Source: Streptomyces varsoviensis
Lineage (GTDB): Bacteria; Actinomycetota; Actinomycetes; Streptomycetales; Streptomycetaceae
Assembly: GCF_000718635.1 (NCBI RefSeq)
Contig: NZ_JOBF01000026.1
Coordinates: forward strand, 32,093 to 96,092
Reading direction: 5' to 3'
Length of the DNA: 64,000 nucleotides
The notes beneath the pieces are model-generated. The model saw only the letters and a program-made list of their open reading frames with translations, had not been told where the DNA came from and ran no database searches. The position numbers were made by a program, and so were the translations under genes. This document shows positions 17,743-26,499 of the stretch, piece by piece (the stretch's first letter is position 1; every line of letters starts with the position of its first letter).

Positions 17743-19388
17743 GCGCAGCGCCCACCATGCCAACCGCCCCCGCCCGCCCCGCCCCGGCCACCGCCGGCGC
17801 CCCGCCCCTGACCCCCGTCTTCGTACGGCTGAAGCTGTCGCTGCTCCGCAACGGGCTGCGCCAGTCCTCCGGCCGCACCGCCGTCTACGTCGTCTCGCTC
17901 GTCCTCACGCTGCTCTTCGCGGCCCTGGTCGTCCTGGGCCTCGTCGCGCTGCGCGGCAACGACCACGCGGCGGCCCTCGTCGTCCTGCTCGTGACGCTCG
18001 TCGCGCTGGGCTGGGCGGCGATGCCGCTGTTCTTCCCGTCCGGCGACGAGACGCTCGACCCGACCCGGCTGGCCATGCTGCCGCTGCGGCCGCGCCCGCT
18101 CATCGTGGCGCTGCTGGTCACCTCGATGATCGGCATCGGCCCCGTCTTCACCCTCGCCGTCGCCGTCGGCTCGGTGATCGCCCTCGCGCACGGCGCCGCC
18201 GCCACCGTCGTCGGCGTCCTCGCCGTGCTGCTGACGGGGCTGGTCTGCGTGGCGCTGGCGCGCGCCGTCGCCACCGCCAACGTCCGGCTGCTCACCAGCC
18301 GGCGCGGCCGCGACCTGGCCGTCCTGAGCGGCCTGATCATCGCGATCGGCGCGCAGGGCGTGAACCTCGGCGTCCAGAAGCTCACCGGCCCCGACGGGCT
18401 CGGCGTCCTGGAACCCGTCGCCACCGTGGTGCGCTGGCTGCCGCCCGCCTCCTCGCTGCAGGCCGTGGACGCCGCGAGCGATGGCTCGTACGGGCGGGCC
18501 GCCGCCGGCCTGGCCGTGACCGCGGCGGCGCTCGTGCTGCTGCTGTGGTGGTGGCAGCGCACCCTGACCACCCTGATGACCGCCCCGGACTCGTCGACCC
18601 TCCAGGCCATGGAGAAGGACACCAGGCGCCGCTCGGCGGAGCGCGGCCCGCTGCGGCTGCTGCCGGCCGGGCGCACGGGCACGGTCATGCTCCGGTCGCT
18701 GCGCTACGCCTGGCGCGACCCCAAGACCAAGATGTCCTGGGCCGCCGCCCTGGGCGTCGGCCTGCTGCTGCCCATCGTCACGGCGGTGCAGGGCGGCGGC
18801 AGCGTCTACACCGCGTGCTGGGCGGCGGGGCTCCTCGGCATGCAGATGTACAACCAGTTCGGGCAGGACACCTCCGCCTTCTGGATGGTCGCCTCGACCA
18901 TCGCCACCCCGCGCGACGCGTACGTCGAGCTGCGGGCCCGGGCGCTGACCATCGCGCTGGTCGCCGTCCCGTACGTCTCCGCGGTCGTCGTCGGCGCGGC
19001 GACCGCCCTGCACCAGTGGTCCGAGTTCCTGGAGGCGTACGGCCTCGCCCTCGCCCTCCTCGGCGCCCTCGTCTGCACCGGCGGCCTCTCCTCGGCCCTG
19101 GCCCCGTACTCCATCCCCGCCGAGGGCAACAAGAACGTGGCGCCCGGCCAGACCGGCATCGCCTCCCTCAGCATCATGGGCGGCATGCTCGCCGGCGCCC
19201 TGCTCACCTCCCCCGTCCTCGGGCTCACCATCTGGCTCCACGTCGCGGACGCGCACGGCCTGCTGTGGCTCGTCCTCCCCGTGGGCGCGGCCTACGGTCT
19301 CGCCGCCGCCTACACCGGCCTGCGCCTGGCCGCCCCCCAGGTGGCCAAGCGCCTCCCGGAGATCCTGGCGGCGGTGAGCAAGGGCTGA
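17739..19388 (+). CDS. ABC transporter permease
   Basis: 549 residues from ATG 17739, overlapping the ATPase stop as ATGA. About a dozen hydrophobic helices are visible, such as AVYVVSLVLTLLFAALVVLG, AALVVLLVTLVALGWAAMPL, VVGVLAVLLTGLVCVALA and ALALLGALVCTGGLSSALAP. The soluble centre includes TAPDSSTLQAMEKDTRRR. It probably forms an efflux system with the ATPase at 16879. The N-terminal 25 residues are Ala/Pro-rich and cytoplasmic. Substrate unknown. Confidence 0.88.
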   Translation: MSAAPTMPTAPARPAPATAGAPPLTPVFVRLKLSLLRNGLRQSSGRTAVYVVSLVLTLLFAALVVLGLVALRGNDHAAALVVLLVTLVALGWAAMPLFFPSGDETLDPTRLAMLPLRPRPLIVALLVTSMIGIGPVFTLAVAVGSVIALAHGAAATVVGVLAVLLTGLVCVALARAVATANVRLLTSRRGRDLAVLSGLIIAIGAQGVNLGVQKLTGPDGLGVLEPVATVVRWLPPASSLQAVDAASDGSYGRAAAGLAVTAAALVLLLWWWQRTLTTLMTAPDSSTLQAMEKDTRRRSAERGPLRLLPAGRTGTVMLRSLRYAWRDPKTKMSWAAALGVGLLLPIVTAVQGGGSVYTACWAAGLLGMQMYNQFGQDTSAFWMVASTIATPRDAYVELRARALTIALVAVPYVSAVVVGAATALHQWSEFLEAYGLALALLGALVCTGGLSSALAPYSIPAEGNKNVAPGQTGIASLSIMGGMLAGALLTSPVLGLTIWLHVADAHGLLWLVLPVGAAYGLAAAYTGLRLAAPQVAKRLPEILAAVSKG

Positions 19389-19410
19389 GGCTGGTAGCCC
19401 CACCACACCT

Positions 19411-19450
19411 CGGGCCCGGGTCTCCGCCGCATCGGCGGGGCCCGGGCCCG
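19411..19450. terminator. Bidirectional terminator between permease and histidine kinase
   Basis: CGGGCCCGGG (19411-19420) pairs with CCCGGGCCCG (19441-19450), enclosing an inner stem CCGCCG/CGGCGG around CAT. It sits exactly between the 3' ends of two convergent genes and could stop both transcripts. Confidence 0.85.
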
Positions 19451-19468
19451 GTCCGTTCGGTCGGCCCG

Positions 19469-20776
19469 TCAGGGCAGCCGCAGCGTCGTGACGGCCCCGC
19501 CCCCGTCGGCCCCGCTCGCGTTGGCGAACGACAGCTCCGCGCCCATGATGCGCGCCTGCCCCACGGCGATCGTCAGCCCCAGCCCGTGCCCCTTGGGCAG
19601 GCCGCCCCGCGCGGCCGTCGGCTCGGTGCGGAAGCGCTGCGGCCCGTGGTCCAGGAGGTACGCCGGATACCCCGCCCCGTGATCGCGGACGGTGATCGCG
19701 GGCCCGTCCACGGTCACCACCACCGGCGGCCGCCCGTGCCGGTGCGCGTTGGACAGCAGATTGCCGAGGACCCGCTCCAGCCGCCGGCGGTCCGTCATCA
19801 CGCGCGCGTCGCGCTCGACGCGCACCTCGGCCGGCAGCCCGGACGCCCGTACGGCCCGCTCGGCGAGCCGCCCCAGCCAGTGCGCCTCCAGGTCGGCGCG
19901 CTCGGTCAGCGAGTCGAGCCGGGAGATCTCCAGCAGGTCCTCGGTGAGCCCGCGCAGCGCCCGCACCCGGTCCCGTACCAGCTCGGTCGGGCGCCCCGGC
20001 GGCAGCAGGTCCGAGGCGGCCTGCAACCCGGCGAGCGGGGTGCGCAGTTCATGGGCGACATCGGCGGTGAACCGCTGCTCGCTCTGGAGCCGCGCCTGGA
20101 GCGTGCCGGCCATGGCGTCCAGCGCGGCGGACACGGCCGCCACCTCGTCCTGCTGCCGGGTGGGATCGGTGGTGCGCGGGTCGGCGACCCTGGCGTCGAG
20201 GTCGCCGGCGCTGATCCGGCGGGCCACGTCGGCGGTGCGGTGCAGCCGCCGGGTGACGCGGGAGACGGCGAACACCCCGACGACGAGGGTGCCGACGATG
20301 GCGAGCGCCGAGGAGACCACGATGGCCCGGTCGAGTCCGCTGATCGTCTCGGCGCTGCGCCGGTAGCCGACCCGTACGGTCAGCGCCTTCCCGTCGGCGG
20401 GGCCCGCCGCCCACATGGCGGGGTCGCCGTCGAACGAGCCGAGCGCGGTGCCGCGTTCGCCGCGCAGCGCCATCTGCCGCAGGGGCTCGGGGAGTTGAGG
20501 CGAGTCGAGGACGGCTTCGGGGCGCAGCCGGTCGCCCGCCTCGTAGGAGCGGGCGGCGGTGTCGAGCCGGGACAGGGCCTCGGAACGGGCCTGGTGGACG
20601 GTCTGCCGGGTGACGATGACGTGCACGAGGGTGCCGAGCACGGCGGCGACGACGCAGCACATGACGGCGAGGAAGAGCGTGAACTTCGCGTAGAGGGACC
20701 CGGGCCGGGCGAGCCGCAACCACTTCGGCCGACCGCGGCGCGGCGCGCCGGGCTCCGGCCGGCCGGGGGCGGTCAT
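19469..20776 (-). CDS. HAMP-containing sensor histidine kinase without adjacent response regulator
   Basis: 435 residues from ATG 20776. One membrane helix near 28-50 (LYAKFTLFLAVMCCVVAAVL) and a second near 145-165 flank an extracytoplasmic sensor. A HAMP segment (SRVTRRLHRTADVARRISAG) follows. The HisKA H-box is FTADVAHELRTPLAGLQ, then N box NLLSNAHRHG, G1 DHGAGYP and G2 GHGLGLTI. The start overlaps the stop of an upstream lipoprotein gene (ATGA), implying a functional pair in which the lipoprotein may be a sensor partner. No response regulator is encoded on either side in this window. Confidence 0.92.
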   Translation of the reverse strand: MTAPGRPEPGAPRRGRPKWLRLARPGSLYAKFTLFLAVMCCVVAAVLGTLVHVIVTRQTVHQARSEALSRLDTAARSYEAGDRLRPEAVLDSPQLPEPLRQMALRGERGTALGSFDGDPAMWAAGPADGKALTVRVGYRRSAETISGLDRAIVVSSALAIVGTLVVGVFAVSRVTRRLHRTADVARRISAGDLDARVADPRTTDPTRQQDEVAAVSAALDAMAGTLQARLQSEQRFTADVAHELRTPLAGLQAASDLLPPGRPTELVRDRVRALRGLTEDLLEISRLDSLTERADLEAHWLGRLAERAVRASGLPAEVRVERDARVMTDRRRLERVLGNLLSNAHRHGRPPVVVTVDGPAITVRDHGAGYPAYLLDHGPQRFRTEPTAARGGLPKGHGLGLTIAVGQARIMGAELSFANASGADGGGAVTTLRLP

Positions 20777-21498
20777 CGGCGCGCCGGGGTCGTGGGCCGG
20801 CCGGAGGCGTCGGTCCGGCGGATCTCGTCGCTCTGGAGCTCCATGTAGTCGCGGTGCGCGTCCCAGGAGTACACGGAGCGGATGGCGTAGTTGGGGGTCG
20901 GCGAGGGCTCCCAGACGATGAGGTCGCCGCCCGCGACCTCCACGGTGGTGGGGCGGACGACGGTGGCCATGACGCGGGTGAGCACCCCACGCACGAACGT
21001 GTAGCAGCGCAGCCCCAGCAGCCCGTCCGCCATCTCGAAGCCGAGGATCAGGTCGTCCTTGCCGTTGCCGGTGATGTCCCGGTGGACGGGGGCGAGGAGC
21101 GGGCAGCCGGGGCCGCGGGCGGAGCAGGCGGCCAGCCGGCGCGCGGTCGTCGCGTCCATCCCGTCGGCGCCGGTGGCCTCGCCCGGGTGGGCGGCCAGCT
21201 CCGCCTTGATCACGGCGAGCGGGTCGACCTCCCGGATGTTCTCGGAGGGCACCCTGCGGAAGCCGGGCACGGCGGTCGAGGGCACCTTCCCCGGCTCTTC
21301 GGCGGTGGGCACGGCCGCCGGTGAGCGGCTGGGCCACAGCGGGGAGGGGGCGGCGGCCGGGGCGGTGCCGCCGGCGCTGACCGGTTCCCCGCCGGCCCCG
21401 GCCCCGCACCCGGCCGCCGCCGTCGCCGCGGCCGCCGTCGCCACCGCGGCGGCGAGGGCGGCCGGGCGCCGGAGGAACGCGGTGAGGAGAGGCGGCAC
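20773..21498 (-). CDS. Putative lipoprotein, partner of the downstream kinase
   Basis: About 241 residues from GTG 21498, chosen because it places a normal signal peptide (LRRPAALAAAVATAAAATAA) ahead of lipobox AAAGC; the frame is open to 21555. After a Pro/Ala-rich spacer the mature domain contains LAPVHRDITGNGKDDLILGF, which resembles an FG-GAP/VCBS-like calcium-binding repeat, and CSARGPGCPLL with two Cys. It overlaps the kinase gene by 4 bases. A surface lipoprotein that feeds signals to the kinase is a reasonable inference, but ligand and mechanism are unknown. Confidence 0.75.
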   Translation of the reverse strand: MPPLLTAFLRRPAALAAAVATAAAATAAAGCGAGAGGEPVSAGGTAPAAAPSPLWPSRSPAAVPTAEEPGKVPSTAVPGFRRVPSENIREVDPLAVIKAELAAHPGEATGADGMDATTARRLAACSARGPGCPLLAPVHRDITGNGKDDLILGFEMADGLLGLRCYTFVRGVLTRVMATVVRPTTVEVAGGDLIVWEPSPTPNYAIRSVYSWDAHRDYMELQSDEIRRTDASGRPTTPARR

Positions 21499-21643
21499 GG
21501 CACTTCCCGGCGGACGACGGTGCGGATGAAAGGGGCACTTCGGGCGCCTCCCCATTGTGGTGCGCGGCGGCGGCGAGGGCTCGTTACCGACGCCGTTGGG
21601 AGGGGGCGCGTCGGCAGGCGGAGCCCTTCAGGCTGGTGCCCCG

Positions 21644-23170
21644 TCAGTCCAGCGGCCCCTCGCCCACCCCCGTGAGGGCGGCGAGGGCCGCGCGCAGCCC
21701 GGCCGGGTCGGGCCGGTCGCTCGCCCAGGCCACGTGCCCGTCGGGGCGTATGAGGAGGGTGGTCGGCGCGGCGTCGGCGCGGCGCACGGTGACCCGTACG
21801 CCCTCCGGCGCACCGCTCCCGGCGCCGGCCTCACCACTGTCAGCACTGTCACCACGCGGCACGACGCGTACGAACCCGCCCTCGCGCATCGCCTCGTACA
21901 GCCGGGAGGGCCCCTTCTCCTCCCCCGCGTCCAGGGCGAGCGGCAGGTCGGGGGCGCGACGGCCGGTGAGGGGGTGGGCGCCGGAGGGTGCGGGGTAGTC
22001 GATGCCGAGGCCGGAGACGGCCATGGCGGCGCGCTGCCGCACGGGCGGGGCCTGCATCGCGAGGTTGATCGCTGCGGCGCGGGCGCCGCGCAGGAGGGGC
22101 GAGCGGATGACGGCGCCGCGCAGGATCGAGCCGCTGAGCCGCAGGACGAGCTTGCCGACGGGGTGCCGCTCCGCCTCGTAGCTGTCGAGGAGCGTGGCGC
22201 CGGCCCGGCCCCGTACGGCGGCGGCGAGCTTCCAGCCGAGGTTGGCGGCGTCCTGGAGGCCGGTGTTCATGCCCATGCCGCCGGCCGGGGAGTGGACGTG
22301 CGCGGCGTCGCCGGCGAGGAAGACGCGGCCGACGCGGTAGTGCGGGGCCTGGCGTTCGTCGCTGTGGAAGCGGGAGGTCCAGCGGGCGTCGTGCATGCCG
22401 AAGTCGGTGCCGAACGCGTCGCGGGTGACGGTGCGGATCTCGTCCAGGCCGACGGGCGCGTCGGCCGGGGGCTGCGCGTCGCGGTCCCAGGCGATGACGC
22501 GGTACCAGCCTTTGCCGAGCGACGCGATGAAGGAGATGCCCTGGGGGGCCGAGGCGACGGCGGGCGAGTAGCGGGGGACGGTCTCCAGCCGGACGTCGGC
22601 CAGCATGACGGAGCGGAGCACGGAGCGGCCGGGGAAGGGCAGCCCGATGGACTGCCGCACGGCGCTGCGCATGCCGTCGGTGCCGACGGCATAGCCGGCG
22701 CGCAGCGTGTCCGTGCCGGTGTCGGTGCGTACGTCCAGGTCGACGCCGTCGCCGTGCTGCCGGAGCGCCATGACCTCGGCGCCGTACCGGATGTCGGCGC
22801 CGAACCGGACGGCGCGCTCCTCCAGGACCCGCTCGGTCTCGTACTGCGGCGTCATCAGCACCCCGGCGAACCGCGTGGGCAGCCGGAACAGCTCCAGCGG
22901 GGTGCCCACGAGGCGCAGCGTGGGCAGGAACTCGCCGGTCCCCAGAAGGTCTTCGGCGATGCCGCGCATGTCCAGCGCCTCCAGCGTGCGGGCGTGCACG
23001 GCGATGGCGCGGGAGAGGTTGGACTCCCCCGAGCGGCGCTCCAGCAGTACGACCCGGACCCCGGCCGCCGCCAGATCCCCGGCGAGCAGCAGCCCGGTCG
23101 GCCCGGCCCCCACCACAACCACCTCCGCGCCCCGCCCGTCCCGAACAGCGCGCGCACTCAGATCCGACAT
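21644..23170 (-). CDS. FAD-dependent aromatic-hydroxylase-type monooxygenase
   Basis: About 508 residues from ATG 23170 behind GGGAGG. Group A flavin monooxygenase signatures are clear: N-terminal GxGxxG (VVVVGAGPTGLLLAGDLAA), the DG motif region (AGYAVGTDGMRSAVRQ), and the second FAD motif GRVFLAGDAAHVHSPAGGMG. The C-terminal 110 residues resemble the thioredoxin-like domain of tetracycline/rifampicin and PHBH-like hydroxylases. It should hydroxylate an aromatic or polyketide compound using NAD(P)H and oxygen. Three matching palindromes lie directly upstream, so it is probably repressed until an inducer appears. No regulator is next to it. Confidence 0.88.
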   Translation of the reverse strand: MSDLSARAVRDGRGAEVVVVGAGPTGLLLAGDLAAAGVRVVLLERRSGESNLSRAIAVHARTLEALDMRGIAEDLLGTGEFLPTLRLVGTPLELFRLPTRFAGVLMTPQYETERVLEERAVRFGADIRYGAEVMALRQHGDGVDLDVRTDTGTDTLRAGYAVGTDGMRSAVRQSIGLPFPGRSVLRSVMLADVRLETVPRYSPAVASAPQGISFIASLGKGWYRVIAWDRDAQPPADAPVGLDEIRTVTRDAFGTDFGMHDARWTSRFHSDERQAPHYRVGRVFLAGDAAHVHSPAGGMGMNTGLQDAANLGWKLAAAVRGRAGATLLDSYEAERHPVGKLVLRLSGSILRGAVIRSPLLRGARAAAINLAMQAPPVRQRAAMAVSGLGIDYPAPSGAHPLTGRRAPDLPLALDAGEEKGPSRLYEAMREGGFVRVVPRGDSADSGEAGAGSGAPEGVRVTVRRADAAPTTLLIRPDGHVAWASDRPDPAGLRAALAALTGVGEGPLD

Positions 23171-23191
23171 GACGCCTCCCTGCCTCACTGG

Positions 23192-23264
23192 TCAACACTC
23201 GTTGGCCAACGCCTGTTGACTCCCAGTCCACACCCACCCGCAACCCCACGTCAACGCCCGTTGA
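23192..23264. promoter_or_regulatory. Three 14-bp operators upstream of the monooxygenase
   Basis: TCAACACTCGTTGG (23192-23205), CCAACGCCTGTTGA (23206-23219) and TCAACGCCCGTTGA (23251-23264) share the pattern YCAACR-N2-YGTTGR. The first two abut and the third is 45 bp away centre to centre. They lie 21-94 bases before the start codon, as expected for repressor sites of a TetR- or MarR-like protein. The rest of the 23171-23503 region shows no gene. Confidence 0.65.
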
Positions 23265-23503
23265 ATTGATCCGGCCCCAGTCGACCGAATACCTCCTGTG
23301 CCCAGGCTCCGGCCCCCGCGTACCCGCTGGTCGGAGCCCGGCTCCCGGTCGCGCGGGCACCACATCTCGGCCGAATTCACACCCCATGCGGCCCTTCTCG
23401 CGCCCGACCGAACATCCTCGGCGCCGAGCCGGCCCCATACGCTCACCGTCCGCCCGCCCCGCGCCGACTGCCGTACGGTGGCCGGGCACCCCTTGGAGGA
23501 GAC

Positions 23504-23872
23504 ATGAGCTCGCAACCCGTACACGACGGCGGAGAGTTGATCCCGAGACCGGACACGACCTTCCCGGCGCTGCGTGCCGCCCTGGCCCGGGTCGCCCCGT
23601 CCCGGCTGGCCGAGATGACGACCGAGCGGGACACCGTCTTCACGATGGCAACCCAGTCCAACAGCTTCGGGCCGATCGCCATGTTCCAGCTCAAGTGGGC
23701 CGCCATCATCGAGATCGAACGCCGCCCCGACCTGGCTCGCCGCCTGCACTCGGCCGAGCGCACGGCCCAGGACCTCCCCCGGGACGCCCCCGCCTGGCAG
23801 GCCGCCATGGACGAGATCAAGGCCGTCATGAACCTCGCCCGCGCCGAGATCACCGGCGCCACCGATGAGTGA
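23504..23872 (+). CDS. DUF6247-like small protein, possible antitoxin
   Basis: 122 residues from ATG 23504 behind GGAGGAGA. The sequence is mostly helical (FPALRAALARVAPSRLAEMTTERD, MDEIKAVMNLARAEITGA), acidic and without a signal peptide. It resembles the DUF6247 family found in actinomycetes beside small RelE-like proteins. Its end overlaps the next gene by 8 bases, indicating co-translation. An antitoxin role is inferred from size and arrangement; no DNA-binding motif is obvious. Confidence 0.65.
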   Translation: MSSQPVHDGGELIPRPDTTFPALRAALARVAPSRLAEMTTERDTVFTMATQSNSFGPIAMFQLKWAAIIEIERRPDLARRLHSAERTAQDLPRDAPAWQAAMDEIKAVMNLARAEITGATDE

Positions 23873-24128
23873 GTGGGCCTGGGAGTACCTCCCGGACTCG
23901 TGCTCCGTCATCGGCGACACGCCCGACCTCGCCTTCATCGCCCAGATCGAGGAACGCGCCGATGAACTGCTGCGCGCGGCGGCCGCGCTCTACCTCGACG
24001 GCCCGTCCTTCCAAGGCCGGTCTCCCTCCATGCGGACGGAAATCCTGCCGTGCGGGATGTTCGAATACCTGATCGTCGTCCGCCAGGAACGCCTGTACAT
24101 CACCCACGTCACCCCCTGGCCGCTGTGA
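23865..24128 (+). CDS. Small protein, possible RelE/ParE-like toxin
   Basis: 87 residues from ATG 23865, overlapping the upstream gene by 8 bases. The C-terminal half (MFEYLIVVRQERLYITHVTPW) has the alternating beta-strand pattern of RelE/ParE-fold toxins, and a helical segment (FIAQIEERADELLRAAAAL) precedes it. Catalytic residues cannot be assigned. Together with the preceding gene it looks like a type II toxin-antitoxin pair, but it may simply be a conserved pair of other function. Confidence 0.6.
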   Translation: MSEWAWEYLPDSCSVIGDTPDLAFIAQIEERADELLRAAAALYLDGPSFQGRSPSMRTEILPCGMFEYLIVVRQERLYITHVTPWPL

Positions 24129-24153
24129 CCGCGGCGGCCCGCCGCGTTTCGGG

Positions 24154-25023
24154 TCAGCTCGGCGCGACAGTGGCCAGAAACGGGTCGACCGTTCGGCGCC
24201 AGGCTTCGGGCTGGTCGTAGTGGATGAGGTGGCCGGCGTCGGGGATTTCCGCGTATTGGCCGCGGGGGAGGACGCGGACCATTTCCTGGGCCTCGGCGCG
24301 GCCGAGTTCGCCGTCGAGGCCGCGGACGACGAGGGTGGGGCACTCGACGAGGGCGAGGTCGTCCCAGTGGGCATCGCGGACCCAGGTGATGCGGGAGGCC
24401 AGCATCTGGCGGCGGGAGAAGACGGGGCGCCAGCCGTCCGCGCGCTCGGCCATCACCTCGGCGTAGTAGTCGCCGCGCGCCGGCTTGGGGCGCTCCAGGG
24501 TCGGGTCGTCCTCGCCGAACCACTTGCGTACGTCCGCGAGCGTCGCGAACGGCACCGGCCAGGACGTGAACCACGCGGACCACTCCTTCTGCGAGGCCGG
24601 CCCGAGCGCGGAGGCGCGCATGTCGCTGATGACCAGGGCCCGGACGAGGTCGGGGCGGCGGGCCGCGAACTGCCAGGCGGTGAGGGCGCCCATCGAGTGG
24701 CCGATGAGGACGGCCGGCGCGAGCCCGAGCTGCTCGACGGCGGCCTCCACGTCGGACACGTACGCGTCGCGGGTGTACGGGCCGTCCGACGGCTTCTCGC
24801 TGCGGCCGTGGCCGCGCTGGTCCAGCGCCACCGCGCGGTACCGCGTGGAGAGCCAGCGCGCGGTCTCCGCCCAATGCGAGGCCCGGCCCATCAGTCCGTG
24901 CAGTAACAGCACCGAGGACCGGCCGCCCTCCCCGTCCCGGCCGTCCGCCTTGGGCGGGTCGGCGAACTCCCAGGCGGCCAGGCGCACACCGCCCGCCCCT
25001 GTCACGTCGATACGCCGCGCCAT
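24154..25023 (-). CDS. Alpha/beta hydrolase
   Basis: About 289 residues from ATG 25023 (the frame also allows ATG 25041). The motifs are oxyanion HGLMG, DQRGHGRSEKP, nucleophile elbow GHSMGA, acid in VVRGLDGELG and catalytic His in DAGHLIHYDQ. No signal peptide, so cytoplasmic. Members of this group include esterases, lactonases and C-C hydrolases; the substrate cannot be told. Convergent with the small toxin-antitoxin-like pair with 25 bases between stops. Confidence 0.9.
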   Translation of the reverse strand: MARRIDVTGAGGVRLAAWEFADPPKADGRDGEGGRSSVLLLHGLMGRASHWAETARWLSTRYRAVALDQRGHGRSEKPSDGPYTRDAYVSDVEAAVEQLGLAPAVLIGHSMGALTAWQFAARRPDLVRALVISDMRASALGPASQKEWSAWFTSWPVPFATLADVRKWFGEDDPTLERPKPARGDYYAEVMAERADGWRPVFSRRQMLASRITWVRDAHWDDLALVECPTLVVRGLDGELGRAEAQEMVRVLPRGQYAEIPDAGHLIHYDQPEAWRRTVDPFLATVAPS

Positions 25024-25625
25024 CAGTCCTGGCACCCCCATTCATCCCCCGGGCAGCTCCAACCGCGAACGGCCCCACACTATCGAACCTTTATTCGAAC
25101 GCACTGTTATATCGAGCAACACCCCTCGTTCGAGTGACGGGAGACCAGGATTGGCCGCCGCCTCTCAGGGGAGACAACGTCCGGGAGGCGGACCGCTCGG
25201 GGATGAGGGTCCGCGAGGGGAGACCCTGGGAGCTCGGGGCTCCGGGTCGCCTCGGGGGAGCATGGGGAGGCGGGGCCCTGGCAGCCTGAGGCGCCGGGGC
25301 CCTGGCTGTCAGAGCGCCGCCCACGTCAGCCCCCAGCCCAGGTCATTCGCGCACGGCACGTGCGCGCACCTGCTCAGCGACAGCGTGGCACGCATACGGC
25401 CCGGCCGCTCCGTTTCCGTCAACTCCAGCCCAGAACAAGCGGGTTGACGCGCGCCGACCTTGGAATACGCGGCCGCGCGCGCCTCGCGGCCGCACAGCGG
25501 AACGCCCCCGCGACCGCGCGTCGGCGCAAGGTCACGAGGGCGCTCAGCAGAGCAGCGAGCCGCGGAGCCGCGGAAGCGGACAGCGGCGGAAGCAGAGGGG
25601 GCGGAGAAAGCGGCGCGACGCCGCG
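25024..25625. other. 602-base region without a confident gene
   Basis: The part near 25080-25140 is AT-richer and contains several TCGAAC/GTTCGA half-sites, suitable for the hydrolase promoter. From 25140 to 25310 there are short direct repeats of GGGGAGAC and GGGGCCCTGGC. The end near 25470-25620 is GC-rich with CGCG dyads and may terminate the iron-regulator transcript. Open frames here are compositionally unconvincing. Confidence 0.4.
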
Positions 25626-26318
25626 TCAGCGCTTGGCCACGAAGACATGCGAGGCGATGCCCGCCTCCAGCTCCGCCGCCTCCCCGCTGCTGCCGACCAG
25701 CACCCCGCCCGCCGACTCCGTCACGCTCACCACCGCGCCCGGCTGCACCCCGGCCCGCCGCAGCGTGTACATGAGCTGCGCGTCCATCTGGATCGGCTCG
25801 CCGATCCGCCGCACCACGACGGTCTTGCCGCCGGCGCCCGGCTCCAGCTCCATCAGGCTGACCATCCCGTCGTTGAGGAACGGGTCGGCCTCGGCCTTCT
25901 CGCCCAGCTCCTCCAGGCCCGGAATGGGGTTCCCGTACGGCGACTCCGTGGGGTGGCGCAGCAGCTCCAGCACGCGCCGCTCCACCGCCTCGCTCATCAC
26001 GTGCTCCCAGCGGCACGCCTCGGCGTGCACCTGCTCCCACTCCAGCCCGATCACGTCGACGAGCAGACACTCGGCGAGCCGGTGCTTGCGCATCACGCGC
26101 GTCGCCAGCCGCCGGCCCTCCTCCGTCAGCTCCAGGTGGCGGTCCCCGGCGACCGTGACCAGGCCGTCGCGCTCCATGCGCGCGACCGTCTGGCTGACCG
26201 TCGGACCGCTCTGATCGAGCCGTTCCGCGATTCGGGCGCGCATCGGGACCACACCCTCCTCCTCCAGCTCAAGGATGGTGCGGAGATACATCTCCGTGGT
26301 GTCGATCAGTCCGGACAT
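25626..26318 (-). CDS. dmdR1: DtxR/IdeR-type iron-dependent repressor, DmdR1-like
   Basis: 230 residues. Winged HTH at 1-65 (ETMYL-like start, IAERLDQSGPTVSQTVARMERDGL), metal-binding and dimerisation domain at 66-140 with the ligands in MRKHRLAECLLVDVIG and EACRWEHVMSEAVE, and a C-terminal SH3-like FeoA domain (151-230, MELEPGAGGKTVVVRRIGEP). With Fe(II) it should repress siderophore and iron-uptake genes. Position and family agree with S. coelicolor DmdR1 (SCO4394, from memory). No classic iron box is visible at its own promoter. An antisense frame covering the gene is discussed in the findings. Confidence 0.9.
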   Translation of the reverse strand: MSGLIDTTEMYLRTILELEEEGVVPMRARIAERLDQSGPTVSQTVARMERDGLVTVAGDRHLELTEEGRRLATRVMRKHRLAECLLVDVIGLEWEQVHAEACRWEHVMSEAVERRVLELLRHPTESPYGNPIPGLEELGEKAEADPFLNDGMVSLMELEPGAGGKTVVVRRIGEPIQMDAQLMYTLRRAGVQPGAVVSVTESAGGVLVGSSGEAAELEAGIASHVFVAKR

Positions 26319-26486
26319 GGGTGTCCCTCGATCCGTCGTGCGGTGGCCCTGAACTCAATTCTGACGCATCCCACTGACAACGGTGCCGTCCGCCGGACGC
26401 GGGCGGCGGCACCGAGGCCATGAGGGGCGTCGCAGCGGCACCACGGGCGGGCTTCCGCGCCAGGCCGCAGGCTGTATTGACAGGGC

Positions 26487-26499
26487 ACTGGTCCAGACC
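26487..26499. promoter_or_regulatory. DasR-like (dre) operator in promoter of SIS gene
   Basis: ACTGGTCCAGACC lies directly after a TTGACA hexamer (26477-26482) and before a weak -10 (CAACGT, 26501-26506). The DasR consensus is ACTGGTCTAGACCACT, so the core dyad TGGTC-CA-GACC is intact. A GntR-type repressor bound here would block the promoter. Confidence 0.65.

Noticed and set aside
16817..20848. A 1343-codon open frame on the plus strand
   Set aside because: It crosses the ABC transporter and the histidine kinase in a wrong frame and is Arg/Pro-rich throughout; it is a GC-rich shadow.
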